From positions 372,001 through 436,000 of the forward strand of contig NZ_FXAW01000004.1 of NCBI RefSeq assembly GCF_900177665.1: a DNA stretch of 64,000 nucleotides. Direction: 5' to 3'. Position numbers and translations under genes: made by a program. This document shows, piece after piece, positions 1 through 8,481 of this stretch. Positions within the stretch are counted from its first letter, which is position 1. Every line of letters starts with the position of its first letter. Below the pieces are notes generated by a model, which was not told where the DNA came from, ran no database searches, and saw only the letters and a program-made list of their open reading frames with translations. Source of the stretch: Marivirga sericea. Its GTDB lineage: Bacteria; Bacteroidota; Bacteroidia; Cytophagales; Cyclobacteriaceae.

Positions 1-1089
1 TCCTATTTGTTTTCACAATTAACGGATATGTATGGTGATGTTCCTTACACAGATGCCATCAATGCTTTAGATGGGAATTTCAGTCCCCGATACGATACCC
101 AAGAAAGTATTTACATGGATAACGAGACGGGTATTTTGGCAGTGCTAGCTCAGTCAGTGGAAACTTTAAAATCAACAAACTCCAGCATTCAAGGTGATAT
201 GATGTTCAATAATGACCTGAATCAATGGGTAAAGTTTGCCAATTCTCTCAGAGTTCGATACTTTTTGAGGGTCAGTAATAAAATCACCGACTTTAGTGAA
301 TTGCAATCAATAGTGGCGAATGAAGATCTCATGCAATCAAATGCTGACAATGCTGTAGTACCTTATCTTTCATCAGCTCCTAATCAATGGCCCATGTCAT
401 TAGCAGGTTTAGGGCTTTATCAAGAGCATCGGATGACGCAAACGGTAGATTCCATACTAACCTTATGGGATGATCCTCGCATTGCTATATTGTATAAGCC
501 AACAGAAGAAAGTGTTCAGAATGGAAATCTAGAGTATAATGGTTTATTAAATGGACAGAGCAGAGAAACGATAGCCGAAAAAGGTATTAATTTAAGTAAT
601 ATCTCCTTGTTTGGTTCAGTATTTAGAGATGTACCCAATGGAGTAGATGGCCAAATTATGCAGTATGCCGAATTGCAGTTTGCCTTAGCGGAAGCTGCTC
701 TAAAAGGCTATATTTCAAGGGATGCCAATAGCTATTATCAAGAAGGATTGGCTGCAAGCTTTGACTATTGGGGAGCAAATCTACCCGCTGATTATTTTAC
801 AAGACCTTCCATAGCTTTAACAGGAAATACAGAAGATGATTTAGTGAAAATCTTATCTCAAAAGTGGTTAAGTCTGATCAATAACGGACATGAAGCATGG
901 TTTAATGTGCGAAGAACAGGTATTCCTAACTTGAAAGCGGGTCCTGATAATTTAAACGGTGATAGATATCCTGTACGGTACCTATATCCTGAATCAGAAC
1001 AAGCTACTAATGCCGAAAATTTTCAAGAGGCTGCACAAAGAATTGGTGGAAATACTGTTAACAGTAAAGGTTGGTGGGAAAGTGATTAA
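1..1089 (+). CDS. SusD/RagB-like outer-membrane nutrient-binding lipoprotein (5' truncated by window edge)
   Basis: This is the carboxy-terminal part, about 362 residues, of a SusD-like protein. The reading frame is open from base 1, so the signal peptide and lipobox lie outside the window. The visible start contains the family signature around GDVPYTDA. The end contains HEAWFNVRRTG and a tail with YLYPESE followed by GGN and a closing WW pair, which is typical of the SusD-like_2 branch. Family knowledge: such surface lipoproteins cap a SusC-type TonB-dependent transporter and deliver glycans or peptides. The SusC partner would be expected just upstream, outside the window. Nothing downstream looks like a polysaccharide-utilisation locus, so the substrate is unknown. 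Placement in the family is confident and the ligand is not predictable. Confidence 0.9.
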   Translation, partial: SYLFSQLTDMYGDVPYTDAINALDGNFSPRYDTQESIYMDNETGILAVLAQSVETLKSTNSSIQGDMMFNNDLNQWVKFANSLRVRYFLRVSNKITDFSELQSIVANEDLMQSNADNAVVPYLSSAPNQWPMSLAGLGLYQEHRMTQTVDSILTLWDDPRIAILYKPTEESVQNGNLEYNGLLNGQSRETIAEKGINLSNISLFGSVFRDVPNGVDGQIMQYAELQFALAEAALKGYISRDANSYYQEGLAASFDYWGANLPADYFTRPSIALTGNTEDDLVKILSQKWLSLINNGHEAWFNVRRTGIPNLKAGPDNLNGDRYPVRYLYPESEQATNAENFQEAAQRIGGNTVNSKGWWESD

Positions 1090-1128
1090 TTTAATTAATA
1101 ATTAGTAATTGAATAATTAATAATGGGG

Positions 1129-1176
1129 CTTGTCGGACATAATAATAGTAACGAACCTACTATTGTATCTGACAAG
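1129..1176 (+). terminator. imperfect hairpin after the SusD-like gene
   Basis: CTTGTC at 1129-1134 pairs with GACAAG at 1171-1176. The pairing continues imperfectly inward through ATAATAGTA and TACTATTGTAT. It lies 40 bases after the SusD stop codon. No strong T-run follows, so it may be an imperfect terminator or an RNA-stabilising hairpin. Confidence 0.45.
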
Positions 1177-1220
1177 TCACTATTCTTACATATTGATTCT
1201 TGACTCTTAAATCTGATCAA

Positions 1221-1577
1221 ATGGAACTAATATTTGTTTACAATGCCAATTCAGGAAAATGGAACGGGTATATGGATATCATGCATAAAATATTTTCTCC
1301 TAAAACCTATCCCTGCAGTTTATGTGACATTACCTATGGAACTTTCAAAATCCGGGAAGAGTGGGCTGAATTCAAAAAAACATTGGATATTCCGCTAACA
1401 TTCTTGCATAAAGATGAGTGGTTGGAGCAGTACGGATTTAAAGACCAGCTACCCGCTATTTTCATTAAAGAAGGTGATGATATTAAGAGTTGGATTCCCG
1501 CAGAAACGCTGGATCAGCAGGATTTAGGCTCTCTAAAAAAATTAATAAGGAACAAATTGAATCTGGCTATGAAATAA
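1221..1577 (+). CDS. conserved-looking hypothetical cytoplasmic protein
   Basis: A 118-residue protein of unrecognised family. I chose the ATG at 1221; a TTG at 1200 would add seven residues. There is no signal peptide or membrane segment. It opens with a beta-strand-like MELIFVYNA and has a cysteine pair in PCSLCDITYGTF near residues 31-42, then alternating helix and strand segments. The CxxC-like PCSLC pair after an initial beta strand loosely recalls thioredoxin-fold proteins, but the family cannot be assigned. It stands alone between the SusD gene and a transglutaminase-like gene, 52 bases upstream of the latter. Confidence 0.7.
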   Translation: MELIFVYNANSGKWNGYMDIMHKIFSPKTYPCSLCDITYGTFKIREEWAEFKKTLDIPLTFLHKDEWLEQYGFKDQLPAIFIKEGDDIKSWIPAETLDQQDLGSLKKLIRNKLNLAMK

Positions 1578-1629
1578 TTTACCGATAAAATTGTAGTTTT
1601 ATTTTTAAACTATCAACTGCGACCTGATT

Positions 1630-2517
1630 ATGTTAAAAATATCTTTACGAATCTTATTAGTTTTAGTAGTAGCGTTCATTTGTTTTTCATTTTATTTATC
1701 TCCTCGGCTGGGGACACTTATTCCATTAGGAAAAGAAAGCAGGAGCCAAGCAATTTATGATCTATCATTTGATACTATCCCCACAAATAATTTCAACATT
1801 ACCTACTCAGATAGATCTGCTGATTCATTTTACCACGAACTTAGAAAGAAGTATAAACTTGATAGCATTGTAAAAGGTGCTAAAACTGATTTCGATAAAA
1901 TATTAACGATTCAAGGCTGGGTGCAAAGCAGATGGGAACATGACTGTTGCAATACTCCGAAGGAAAATAATGCGCTCTATATCTTGGAGCAAGCAGAAAA
2001 AGGGGAAAGATTTAGATGCGTGGAATATAGTACGGTAGCAAAACAGTGTCTTGCATCTTTAGGATTCAAAGTGAGAGGATTAGGTCTAATGACGAAAGAC
2101 ATTAGCGATGTTCAATCTGGGGGTGGACATGTAGTGAATGAAGTTTATATACAAGACATTAAAAAATGGATGTATTTTGATCCTCAATTCGGGGTAATCC
2201 CAACCTTAGATGGTGCTCCGTTAAATGCAGTCGAATTACAATATAGGATTAAGAACGGTTTATATTTCGATCTTATTAATCCTAACCAAACAACAACTAA
2301 GGAAGATTACATAGAATGGGTTAGCCCTTACCTCTATTACTTCACTGTGAATTTAAATCAAGGAGGTATAGGTATCTGGGATCGGATCGTAGGAAATAAA
2401 AAAAGCTTGACTTTATATCCTAAAGGAGCTGAACAACCTGCTTATTTTCAAAAAATATTTAGGCTCAATACCTCTTATTATACACATTCCTTAAGTGATT
2501 TTTATCCGGAACTATAA
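1630..2517 (+). CDS. membrane-anchored transglutaminase-like cysteine protein
   Basis: A 295-residue protein with one amino-terminal hydrophobic segment (residues 6-25), which is a signal anchor or uncleaved signal. The transglutaminase-like fold follows. A candidate catalytic Cys130 lies in RFRCVEYS, His167 in GGHVVNEVYI, and Asp184 in WMYFDPQFG, giving the Cys-His-Asp order of the transglutaminase-core superfamily. Bacterial members are usually proteases, amidases or peptide-linkage enzymes acting in the envelope; cross-linking activity should not be assumed. The gene is convergent with the PhoH-family gene downstream and has no obvious operon partner. The catalytic-domain call is firm and the substrate is unknown. 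Confidence 0.82.
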   Translation: MLKISLRILLVLVVAFICFSFYLSPRLGTLIPLGKESRSQAIYDLSFDTIPTNNFNITYSDRSADSFYHELRKKYKLDSIVKGAKTDFDKILTIQGWVQSRWEHDCCNTPKENNALYILEQAEKGERFRCVEYSTVAKQCLASLGFKVRGLGLMTKDISDVQSGGGHVVNEVYIQDIKKWMYFDPQFGVIPTLDGAPLNAVELQYRIKNGLYFDLINPNQTTTKEDYIEWVSPYLYYFTVNLNQGGIGIWDRIVGNKKSLTLYPKGAEQPAYFQKIFRLNTSYYTHSLSDFYPEL

Positions 2518-2589
2518 GGGCGTGATGTTGCAAAAATCAATAACAAGACTTATTCGTCTATTATCTATGTTCTAGTTTCTAGGATCTTT

Positions 2590-3927
2590 TCATAAAACAT
2601 CATTAGCCAAATTAGCCAATTCTGACCGTTCCCCTTTTTCGAGTGTAACATGCGCATATAATTCATGTCCTTTGACTCTATCAATTAAATAACTCAGTCC
2701 ATTGGATTGAGAATCTAAATAAGGAGTATCTATTTGATTGACATCCCCAGTAAAGACAATTTTAGTGTTCTCTCCTGCCCTTGTGATAATGGTTTTCACC
2801 TCATGCGGAGTAAGGTTCTGTGCTTCATCCACTATAAAATAGATATTGGATAAACTTCTTCCTCTAATATAAGCTAAAGGCTGAATAGTAAGTTTCTCTT
2901 TATTTACCATATCCGTGATATTCAAAAACTCTCGCTCATGTTCTTGAAACTGATGCTGAATAAATTTAAGATTATCCCAAAGCGGCTCCATGTACGGATT
3001 CAATTTCGATTTTATATCCCCAGGTAAATATCCAATATCTTTGTTCGACAGTGGAACAATTGGACGAGCTAAGAATATCTGTTTAAAATCTTTACGTTGT
3101 TCTAATGCAGAGGCCAAAGCAATTAAAGTTTTTCCTGTTCCAGCAACTCCCTGTAAAGTCATTAACTTAATTTTAGGATTCATTAATGCATGGATCGCAA
3201 AAGCTTGTTCTGCATTTTTGGGCATAATGCCATAGGCAGCTTTTTTTTCTACTTTATCAATCTGGTTCGTAATCGAATTATAATACCCTAAAGCAGAATT
3301 TTTATTGCTCTTTAGGATGTAGAAGGTATTATTCATGGGCTTTTTCTTACCCAATATGTCAGCTACATCACAGTGGTAACTATCATAGAGTTGATTAATC
3401 GTTTCAGATGAAACGGTTTCTATCTGCTTCTTACCTGAATGCAAATCGCTAACATTCTTCACCTTTCCAGTTTGATAGTCTTCTGAACGCAATCCACAAC
3501 TTTTAGCTTTTAACCTGAGGTTGATATCTTTGGTGACTAAAATGACGGTTTTATCTTTCAATTCTTTTTGGAGTTGAACCGCACTGCCCAAAATTTTATG
3601 ATCGGGTATATCTTCCAAGAAAATGTTATCTGATTCGACTGTCTGTTTATTAGGCATCAAGACTTTAAAAACACCTTTAGATTTTCCATTTAAAGGAATC
3701 CATTCGCTTAGAGATCGGCCATCAGCCAATTTATCGATCATTCTAATGAACTCTCTTGCTTCAAAATTCTTGGTATCATTTCCTTTCTTGAACTGGTCAA
3801 GTTCTTCTAGAACTGTAATGGGAATTGCCACATCATGTTCGGCAAAATTCATGATAGAGTCGTGAGAATAAATAATAACTGAGGTATCGAGTACAAATAC
3901 TTTCTTTTCTTTCTTCGCCTTCGCCAT
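2590..3927 (-). CDS. PIN domain-PhoH family ATPase
   Basis: A 445-residue two-domain cytoplasmic protein. Residues 8-150 form a PIN-type nuclease domain with acidic residues at Asp14 (VLDTSV), Glu41/Glu42 and Asp134 (VTKDINL). Residues 230-445 form the PhoH-like P-loop ATPase, with Walker A GVAGTGKT at 260-267, Walker B IVDEAQN at 365-371, the following TGDVNQID, and a terminal ERSELA segment. Family knowledge: PhoH2-type proteins couple RNA unwinding to PIN RNase activity, and their physiological role is poorly settled. Length and domain order match the family. The gene is transcribed away from the E1 gene and converges with the transglutaminase gene. Confidence 0.93.
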   Translation of the reverse strand: MAKAKKEKKVFVLDTSVIIYSHDSIMNFAEHDVAIPITVLEELDQFKKGNDTKNFEAREFIRMIDKLADGRSLSEWIPLNGKSKGVFKVLMPNKQTVESDNIFLEDIPDHKILGSAVQLQKELKDKTVILVTKDINLRLKAKSCGLRSEDYQTGKVKNVSDLHSGKKQIETVSSETINQLYDSYHCDVADILGKKKPMNNTFYILKSNKNSALGYYNSITNQIDKVEKKAAYGIMPKNAEQAFAIHALMNPKIKLMTLQGVAGTGKTLIALASALEQRKDFKQIFLARPIVPLSNKDIGYLPGDIKSKLNPYMEPLWDNLKFIQHQFQEHEREFLNITDMVNKEKLTIQPLAYIRGRSLSNIYFIVDEAQNLTPHEVKTIITRAGENTKIVFTGDVNQIDTPYLDSQSNGLSYLIDRVKGHELYAHVTLEKGERSELANLANDVL

Positions 3928-4381
3928 ATATGTTAAAGTTGATCGGTTTATAGAATCAATTTAAAAAATATTCGGGATTGTCAACTAAAACTAAGCGGGT
4001 AAATATTTAAAAAATATATAAGTGACAGATAATCAATCGGCTATAAGAAAAGAAATAATATTGTAGTAATCTTCAAAAATCAAACCCTCCAAAAAAGCAA
4101 TAAGCATTACCTTCAATTCAGTTGATTCATCGTTAAATATTTAAGTCGAAACCCTGCTTCAATAAAACAAGAATTTGATCGGTTTGAACCCATTTAGCCT
4201 CTTCACAGGAGAATATATAGCCTATCATCAATCAATGAATGCAGTTAAAATAAAAATAAGCAACAAAATCAGTACCCAAAGTAAAGTTCACTCCGTATAT
4301 CAAAATAACTACCTAACAATCGGTAGGAAAAACAAAGAATTCTGTATTTTTGACTTCAGGAAACGAAAATAGATTTAGAGC
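3928..4381. other. 454-base divergent intergenic region
   Basis: This AT-rich region lies between the divergent PhoH and E1 genes and must carry both promoters. I see no convincing coding sequence. A 65-codon open frame at 4175-4372 has no family resemblance and an unnatural composition. No RNA gene or repeat was recognised. Confidence 0.6.
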
Positions 4382-6463
4382 ATGAGTGTTAAGACGGCTA
4401 AGAAAACCAATATATCAAACGAGATTTTAGAAAAGGCATACCGCCTGATGCATACCGCCAAACGGATGGCTGAAATTTACGATGAAAATAAAGCCATTGC
4501 CTCAAAATATGTACATAGTACTTCACGCGGACATGAAGCCATACAGTTGGCTGCATCTATGCAGCTAAAAGCTATCGATTACTTAGCACCCTATTACAGA
4601 GATGAAAGTATTCTATTAGGAATTGGCATGGAACCTTATGAATTAATGCTTCAACTAATGGCCAAAAAAGATGACCCCTTTTCAGGTGGACGCTCATACT
4701 ACAATCACCCTTCCTTAAAAAGAGAAGGAATGCCGACCATTCCGCACCAAAGTTCTGCAACGGGAATGCAAGTAATTCCTGCCACAGGAATGGCGCACGG
4801 CCTGAAATTTAAAGAAGAGCATGGTTTAGGAAGTGATGGAGAAAAACCAGTGGTCGTTTGTTCTTTGGGAGATGGATCTGTAACAGAAGGAGAAGTGGCA
4901 GAAGCATTCCAGATGGCTGTACTTAAGAATTTACCCATCATATATTTAGTACAAGATAATGACTGGGGCATATCCGCCACTGGTAAAGAAATGCGCGCTA
5001 TGGATGCTTATGAGTATGCCGCTGGTTTTAAGGGGTTGAAAAGAATGCAAGCTAATGGAACCGATTTTGAGGATTCGTTTAATAAAATGGGAGAAGCGAT
5101 TAAATATGTCCGGAATCGTAAAGGCCCAGTTTTACTGCATGCAAATTGCCCACTTTTAGGTCATCATACTTCTGGAGTGAGAAAAGAGTGGTATAGAGGT
5201 GAGGAAGATTTAGAAATGCATGCCTTGGGTGATCCAATCCCTAAATTTCATAAATACCTACTAAAGCACGATTTCTCAGAAGAAGAATTAAAGAAATTAG
5301 AAAAAGAGGCTATAAAAACTGCAGATGAAGCCTATCAAAAAGCTTTAGATGCCGAGGATGTTGATGCAAGCGATGTGGAATTACATGAATTTGCAGAAAC
5401 GCCCATAACTGAGGAAAAAGGACAGAGAAAACCAAAAGGGGCTGAAAAATCAGTAATGGTCGATGCTGCTTTACATGCTGTAGATGATATTTTACAAAAT
5501 AATCCCGAGGCATTATTCTATGGCCAAGATGTTGGTGGTACCTTAGGTGGTGTTTTTAGAGAGGCTGCAAACCTAGCCAAGAAATATGGTGATGGCCGCG
5601 TTTTCAATACTCCTATACAAGAAGCTTATATCATTGGAAGTACGGCAGGTATGTCAGTTGTGGGTGCAAAACCAATAGTCGAAATCCAATTTGCAGACTA
5701 CATTTGGCCGGGTATGAACCAACTAGTTGAAGAATTGTCAAAATCATGCTATTTGTCAAACGGGAAATTCCCTATCCAATCTCTAATTAGAGTTCCTATT
5801 GGTGCTTATGGTGGTGGTGGACCATATCATTCAGGTTCTATTGAATCTACTTTATTAACTATAAGAGGAATTAAAGTAGTTTATCCATCCAATGCTGCAG
5901 ATATGAAAGGCTTAATGAAAGCAGCTTTTCATGATCCGAATCCAGTAATTATGCTGGAGCATAAAGGCTTGTATTGGTCTAAGGTTCCCGGAACTGACGG
6001 TGCAAAAAACCATGAACCGGATGACGATTACATTATTCCTTTAGGTAAAGCTAGAATTGAACAGGAAGCTGATCAGGATAAAATTGACAGTGGAGAAAGT
6101 ATGACCATTATTACCTATGGAATGGGGATATATTGGGCAAAAGCAGCTTCAGAGAATTTTAAAGGTCAAGTAGAAATTGTTGATTTAAGGACTCTAAATC
6201 CATTGGATTGGGAAACGGTAAAAGCAAGTGTTGAAAAGCATGGTCGTGCCTTAGTTTTAACTGAAGAGCCTTTATTAAATTCTTTTGCGGAATCTTTGGC
6301 AGGTAGATTAAATCAACATTGCTTCGAATATCTGGATGCTCCTGTTAAATCCTACGGTGCCCTGAATTTGCCGGCTATCGGCTTGAATGTTGAATGGGAG
6401 AAAGCAATGTTGCCAAATGCTGAGAAGGTAGAGAAAGAGATTGGTGATTTGTTGGGGTATTAG
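4382..6463 (+). CDS. fused E1 alpha-beta component of a 2-oxoacid (probably branched-chain) dehydrogenase
   Basis: A 693-residue fusion of the two E1 subunits of a thiamine-diphosphate-dependent 2-oxoacid dehydrogenase. Residues 15-320 are the alpha part and carry the ThDP/Mg motif from GDGS at 163-166 to Asn193 in DNDWGIS. After a charged linker, residues 355-690 are the beta part, starting near KSVMVDAAL and including FGQDV-like FYGQDVGG, TPIQEAYIIG and GAYGGGGPYHS. The enzyme decarboxylates a 2-oxoacid and passes the acyl group to the lipoyl domain of E2. The resemblance is to branched-chain oxoacid E1, which in Bacteroidota supplies primers for iso-branched fatty acids, but pyruvate specificity cannot be excluded. 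E2 and E3 are not next door. The single-chain form is common in this phylum and needs no frameshift explanation. Confidence 0.92.
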   Translation: MSVKTAKKTNISNEILEKAYRLMHTAKRMAEIYDENKAIASKYVHSTSRGHEAIQLAASMQLKAIDYLAPYYRDESILLGIGMEPYELMLQLMAKKDDPFSGGRSYYNHPSLKREGMPTIPHQSSATGMQVIPATGMAHGLKFKEEHGLGSDGEKPVVVCSLGDGSVTEGEVAEAFQMAVLKNLPIIYLVQDNDWGISATGKEMRAMDAYEYAAGFKGLKRMQANGTDFEDSFNKMGEAIKYVRNRKGPVLLHANCPLLGHHTSGVRKEWYRGEEDLEMHALGDPIPKFHKYLLKHDFSEEELKKLEKEAIKTADEAYQKALDAEDVDASDVELHEFAETPITEEKGQRKPKGAEKSVMVDAALHAVDDILQNNPEALFYGQDVGGTLGGVFREAANLAKKYGDGRVFNTPIQEAYIIGSTAGMSVVGAKPIVEIQFADYIWPGMNQLVEELSKSCYLSNGKFPIQSLIRVPIGAYGGGGPYHSGSIESTLLTIRGIKVVYPSNAADMKGLMKAAFHDPNPVIMLEHKGLYWSKVPGTDGAKNHEPDDDYIIPLGKARIEQEADQDKIDSGESMTIITYGMGIYWAKAASENFKGQVEIVDLRTLNPLDWETVKASVEKHGRALVLTEEPLLNSFAESLAGRLNQHCFEYLDAPVKSYGALNLPAIGLNVEWEKAMLPNAEKVEKEIGDLLGY

Positions 6464-6490
6464 CCCCCTAACCCCCAAAGGGGGGAAGAT
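6464..6490. repeat. C-run/G-run hairpin element directly after the E1 gene
   Basis: CCCCC at 6472-6476 faces GGGGGG at 6480-6485 across AAA, immediately after the E1 stop codon. I know similar short C-run/G-run cassettes as dispersed repeats at gene ends in Bacteroidota genomes. It could act as a terminator or repeat insertion, but the loop is very short and no T-run follows. Confidence 0.45.
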
Positions 6491-6574
6491 GCACAGAATA
6501 CAGTTTAGGCTGAGGTAAGATTATAGAGGAAATCATACATATATCCACACAGCTAATATAAACCATCATTTCAG

Positions 6575-6681
6575 TGCGTCATTGCGAATCCCTTTAGGGT
6601 GAAGCAATCTAAAATTAGCTAAAGCACTCTAAAGTTTGCTTCGGGACCTTCCTTAGGGGAAGTTGAACTTACGATGACGCA
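6575..6681. repeat. REP-like palindromic element
   Basis: TGCGTCAT at 6575-6582 is matched by ATGACGCA at 6674-6681. Nested inside, GAAGCAA at 6601-6607 is matched by TTGCTTC at 6636-6642. The words GTCATTGCGA and GAAGCAATCT are the hallmark of a dispersed palindromic repeat family common in Bacteroidota intergenic DNA (recalled, not searched). The rest of the 6464-6989 gap holds no gene that I can support. Confidence 0.6.
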
Positions 6682-6931
6682 TAGAAATGGCCAGGGATTT
6701 CATAGTGTTGGTAGAGTGAATAAGGAAACTCGAAGTCTCATATCAAATTGAAAGCTTTTGCTAGAAATAGGAGGTTGATTAATGTGGGGCGAAGCGTAAT
6801 TAGGTCAGTACCGAAGGTCAGACCGGAATTTGCCAAGGATATCTAGTGTATGAACATTTGCCAAAAAAATATAGTACTGATCACTAATTACTGCGAAAGC
6901 GGAAGCCTCTAACAGAAAAACGAAATAAACG

Positions 6932-6965
6932 AAAAGAGCACTCACATCAATGCGAGTGCTCTTTT
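6932..6965 (-). terminator. strong intrinsic terminator after the ferredoxin gene
   Basis: AAAAGAGCACTC at 6932-6943 and GAGTGCTCTTTT at 6954-6965 form a perfect 12-base-pair stem with a ten-base loop. The A- and T-runs in the stem ends make it usable on both strands. It lies 24 bases past the ferredoxin stop codon. Confidence 0.85.
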
Positions 6966-6989
6966 GTTATATAATAAACTTAAATTAAT

Positions 6990-7316
6990 CTATTCCTCAT
7001 CAGCCGCAAGACGAACCATCATGCCATCCATATCAGGATGCAGTCTTAATTGACAAGCTAGTCGACTATTATGTTCAGCATTTGGTAGGATATCTAACTG
7101 ATCCATTTCTTGATCACCCGGATCATTTAAATTATCAAATCCTTCTTCTACTTTAACATGACATGTAGCACATAATGCCATTCCACCACAAGTTGCCAAA
7201 ACAGGATATTCATTGGCTTTCAAAAACTCCATCAGGCTTAAGCCCATATCAGTGGGAGCTTCCAATTCCTGTACATCGCCAGAATAATCTTGCACTTTAA
7301 TTTTAATATCACTCAT
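6990..7316 (-). CDS. 2Fe-2S ferredoxin (adrenodoxin/ISC type)
   Basis: A 108-residue soluble ferredoxin. The four cluster ligands are Cys43, Cys49, Cys52 and Cys88 (C-x5-C-x2-C, then RLAC), the spacing of vertebrate-type or adrenodoxin-like ferredoxins. The segment LDILPNAEHNSRLACQL is characteristic of that group. It carries single electrons in the cytoplasm, either to biosynthetic oxygenases or to iron-sulfur cluster assembly. No isc genes are nearby. The neighbour upstream on the same strand is a TrxR-like flavoprotein probably serving as its reductase, with a 48-base gap. A terminator follows the gene. Confidence 0.93.
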   Translation of the reverse strand: MSDIKIKVQDYSGDVQELEAPTDMGLSLMEFLKANEYPVLATCGGMALCATCHVKVEEGFDNLNDPGDQEMDQLDILPNAEHNSRLACQLRLHPDMDGMMVRLAADEE

Positions 7317-7350
7317 AATTTAACGCTTGTGGATTTTAATTAACAAGCCA

Positions 7351-7378
7351 CAAATATAAATTAATTAGAAAGATTCAA
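7351..7378 (-). promoter_or_regulatory. candidate Bacteroidota promoter for the ferredoxin gene
   Basis: On the minus strand TATATTTG (7358 to 7351) fits the Bacteroidota -7 consensus TAnnTTTG. A TTG triplet (7378-7376) sits 17 bases upstream as a weak -33 element. It overlaps the end of the reductase gene and would let the ferredoxin be transcribed separately. Confidence 0.35.
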
Positions 7379-8366
7379 TACCGTTTACAGTAGTATATTT
7401 GAAACTTAAATGCTTTTCAGGATAAATATGCTTGAAGGCAGATTGTGCCATCAAAGCCGCTTCGTGGAATCCACATAAAATCAACTTCAATTTACCTGGA
7501 TAGGTATTAATATCACCAATTGCATAGATACCAGGGACATTGGTAGAATAATCCGTAGTATTTACTTCAATTTGGTTTTTATGAATACTCAATCCCCAAT
7601 CAGCAATTGGTCCTAATTTTGGACTTAAACCAAACAAAGGAATTAAATAATCAGCCTCAAGCTCTATTTCAGATTTATCAGCTCCTTTCACTTTAACAGA
7701 GTTCAATTTCCCATTACCTGAAAGAGAGGCTAAATTACTTTTTAGTAACAAATTGATTTTCCCTTCTTTCGCTAATTCAAATACCTTATCGGCAGAATCT
7801 GGTGCACCACGGAAAGTTTCATTTCTGTGGACCAAAGTGATTTTTTTAGCAATTTTGGAAAGCTCAATCGTCCAATCCAAAGCAGAGTCTCCCCCACCAG
7901 CTAGAATTACGTTTTTATCTCTGAATTGCTCAGGATCTTTCACCATGTAAGAAACTCCTTTTCCTTCAAATTCAGCAATTTCTTTCATAGGTGGTTTACG
8001 AGGCTCAAAACAACCTAATCCACCTGCAATAACAACCACTTTACAGTCTATTTCAGTACCATCAGAAGTTCTTAAATTAAAACCAGTAGCTGTTTTCTCT
8101 ACCTTATCCAATCTTTCACCCAAAGTGTAAGTTGGATTGAATGGTTTTATTTGTTCCGTCAAGTTATCAACTAATTCTTGCGCTTTGATAGTCGGATAAC
8201 CCGGGATATCGTAAATAGGCTTCTGCGGATAGATTTCAGAAAGCTGTCCTCCTACTTGTGGAAGGGCATCCACTAAATGGCAACGTAACTTCAATAATCC
8301 TGCTTCAAATACAGCAAATTGACCTACAGGGCCAGCTCCGATAATGCAAATGTCAGTTTGTATCAT
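7365..8366 (-). CDS. ferredoxin-NADP(+) reductase, thioredoxin-reductase-like type
   Basis: A 333-residue flavoprotein with an FAD dinucleotide motif GAGPVG (residues 10-15), the segment VGGQLSEIYPQKPIYDIPGYP-like around residues 38-60, and a second Rossmann motif GGGDSALDW for NADPH. No CxxC active site of thioredoxin reductase is present. Together these indicate the homodimeric YumC-type ferredoxin/flavodoxin-NADP reductases. The reaction is NADPH to ferredoxin electron transfer, or the reverse. Its position directly upstream of a 2Fe-2S ferredoxin gene supports the pairing. The start codon is the ATG giving the FAD motif at the usual distance from the terminus. Confidence 0.88.
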   Translation of the reverse strand: MIQTDICIIGAGPVGQFAVFEAGLLKLRCHLVDALPQVGGQLSEIYPQKPIYDIPGYPTIKAQELVDNLTEQIKPFNPTYTLGERLDKVEKTATGFNLRTSDGTEIDCKVVVIAGGLGCFEPRKPPMKEIAEFEGKGVSYMVKDPEQFRDKNVILAGGGDSALDWTIELSKIAKKITLVHRNETFRGAPDSADKVFELAKEGKINLLLKSNLASLSGNGKLNSVKVKGADKSEIELEADYLIPLFGLSPKLGPIADWGLSIHKNQIEVNTTDYSTNVPGIYAIGDINTYPGKLKLILCGFHEAALMAQSAFKHIYPEKHLSFKYTTVNGIESF

Positions 8367-8481
8367 TGTTTTTCGTAAGTTATTATTGGTATAACTTCAA
8401 TTCGCTGACAAAGTTCGTATAAAAATAGTTGTTTTACTAACTATATTCAAAAATCTTGATAAAGTGCTTTTTGCTAGGATT

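Noticed and set aside
4175-4372. Open frame of 65 codons before the E1 gene
   Set aside because: No family resemblance, unnatural amino-acid composition, and located in the divergent promoter region.
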